From NCBI RefSeq assembly GCF_900103175.1, contig NZ_FNLF01000002.1, positions 1,178,001 through 1,242,000 of the forward strand: a stretch of DNA of 64,000 nt, read 5' to 3'. Positions 63,801 to 64,000 of the stretch are shown in pieces. The notes under the pieces were generated by a model. That model was not told the DNA's origin. It searched no databases and saw only the letters and a list, made by a program, of their open reading frames with translations. A program made the translations under genes and the position numbers. Source of the DNA: Tsukamurella pulmonis (GTDB taxonomy: Bacteria; Actinomycetota; Actinomycetes; Mycobacteriales; Mycobacteriaceae). The stretch's first letter is position 1, and every line of letters starts with the position of its first letter.

Positions 63801-64000
63801 ACCTCGGGGGTGAGCAGCAGCTCGCGGCAGGGGTAGACGTGCACCGTACCCACCTCGACCTCGGGCTGCGAGCGTTGGTCGGCCACGGAGAAGGCGCGCA
63901 GATCGGTGATCTCGTCGCCGAAGAACTCCACGCGCACAGGCAGATCCGTGGTGGTGGGGAAGACGTCGAGGATGCCGCCGCGCACGGCGAACTCACCGCG
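60893..64000 (-). CDS. mfd: Transcription-repair coupling factor, N-terminus outside window
   Basis: At least 1,035 residues of about 1,200 are present; the gene continues past base 64000. The UvrB-homology region ([25 protein letters not shown]), the RNA-polymerase interaction domain and the helicase motor are visible. The motor has [11 protein letters not shown] (Walker A), [10 protein letters not shown] (DEEQ box) and motifs IV-VI ([28 protein letters not shown]). The C-terminal TRCF domain precedes the stop. Mfd removes stalled polymerase and recruits UvrA. Confidence 0.96.
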   Translation of the reverse strand, partial: RGEFAVRGGILDVFPTTTDLPVRVEFFGDEITDLRAFSVADQRSQPEVEVGTVHVYPCRELLLTPEVRERAAVLKSQHESDAALAEMLEKLSQGIPVEGMEALIPALIPGDLQLLTDVLPADAHTLLLDPEKIRTRAADLGRTGQEFLEASWTAAALGSAAPLDPTGIDLGASAYRPLDEVHASVSDRGRPWWTVSPLAAGPETGDDQLIVHAEHAPAPRGSEAEAEKLFATLRAHAASGGTGVIVVAGQGTRARIMERLRDAEVPAVELDAGAAPQPGTVGVLRGSLQTGLTIAAEKLVLLAEPDLTGNRVAGVGDGRRLPAKRRNQVDPLALTAGDLVVHDEHGIGKFVEMIERTVAGARREYLVIEYAPGKRGQPGDKLFVPMESLDQLSRYVGGEMPALSKMGGSDWQNTKRKARKAVREIAGELVQLYAARNAAPGHAFAPDSPWQREMEDAFPFTETIDQMTVIGDVKADMEKPVPMDRVVIGDVGYGKTEIAVRAAFKAVQDGKQVAVLVPTTLLAQQHLKTFQERMQGFPVTVKGLSRFTDKLETRQVLDGLADGSVDVVVGTHRLLQTGVRWKDLGLVIVDEEQRFGVEHKEHIKALRTNVDVLTMSATPIPRTLEMSMAGIREMSTILTPPEERHPVLTYVGAYDDKQVAAAIRRELLRDGQVFYIHNRVSSIDKAAKHIRDLVPEARVVVAHGQMGEEALESTVQGFWNREFDVLVCTTIVETGLDISNANTLIVERAENLGLSQLHQLRGRVGRSRERGYAYFLYPAEKPLTETAYDRLATIAQNNDLGAGMAVAMKDLEIRGAGNVLGAEQSGHVAGVGFDLYVRLVGEAVEAYRAAADGKPITVPEEQKEVRIDLPVDAHIPPDYVTSDRLRLEAYRKLAAAHDDAAVAEVLTELTDRYGPPPVEVERLAAIARLRSLARAAGVTEITVTGTNLRISPLELLDSQQMRLKRLYPGGSYRAATRTVTIPLPRVGGGGIGSERVRDIEVLQAVADFLAAMDGKGAGYWRLDQPPRALATAEAP

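Overview
The window is very GC-rich with a strong G/C preference at third codon positions. It carries a type VII secretion (ESX-4) locus just downstream of rplQ and truA, mycosin and Ecc genes, F420-type (LLM) oxidoreductase and 37-residue C+ L36. Together these point to an actinobacterial chromosome of the order Mycobacteriales. Tsukamurella or a near relative is my best guess, from gene content and recalled protein similarity; no search could be run. No insertion sequence, prophage or CRISPR array is visible, and no gene-free stretch exceeds 300 bases.

Region 1 (1-18.7 kb) is the end of the spc operon and the alpha operon, cut into blocks by unrelated genes. An osmC tail and a DoxX gene come first, then rpsH-rplF-rplR-rpsE-rpmD-rplO with a terminator, then secY-adk-map. 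A TipA-type MerR gene, a hypothetical gene, metY (with a possible 30-residue ORF behind it) and a Nudix gene follow, then infA. A secreted serine protease separates infA from rpmJ, followed by rpsM-rpsK-rpsD-rpoA-rplQ. An SRPBCC gene, an FAD monooxygenase and a GntR/TetR-type regulator then precede truA. Each block has its own promoter or terminator.

Region 2 (18.8-35.9 kb) starts with a DedA gene and continues as an expanded ESX-4 locus. The forward genes are a secretion-associated protein, two YbaB/EspL-like proteins, a PE-like protein, a large WxG-containing substrate-like protein, an EspC-like protein, a PPE-like protein, an EspG-like chaperone and two WXG100 proteins, closed by a strong bidirectional terminator. 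The machinery follows as eccE(-)/eccB(+), mycP-eccD(-) and eccC(+). eccC is interrupted by one in-frame TGA exactly between the membrane/stalk part and the first ATPase domain.

Region 3 (35.9-56.2 kb) is accessory metabolism inside housekeeping genes: lysE, a thioesterase with a divergent TetR gene and palindromic operator, a small secreted protein, a 3-hydroxyacyl-CoA dehydrogenase and prfC. pth and rplY come next, then a limonene-epoxide-hydrolase-like protein, an LLM oxidoreductase and a dienelactone hydrolase. A minus-strand operon encodes DyP peroxidase with an encapsulin-targeting tail, encapsulin, a Clp-type AAA+ ATPase and a 53-residue acidic protein. After it lie a FUSC membrane protein, formate dehydrogenase with a LysR regulator, an ArsC-like protein, a DUF1905 protein, prs and glmU.

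Region 4 (56.1-64 kb) holds tRNA-Gln, a pyrimidine-dimer glycosylase and a small stress-like cluster (membrane peptide, CsbD, a DoxX protein with 11-residue helical repeats). It continues with a hypothetical protein, an HspR-like MerR regulator, an LpqU-like lytic transglycosylase, mazG and the 3' part of mfd, which runs off the window.
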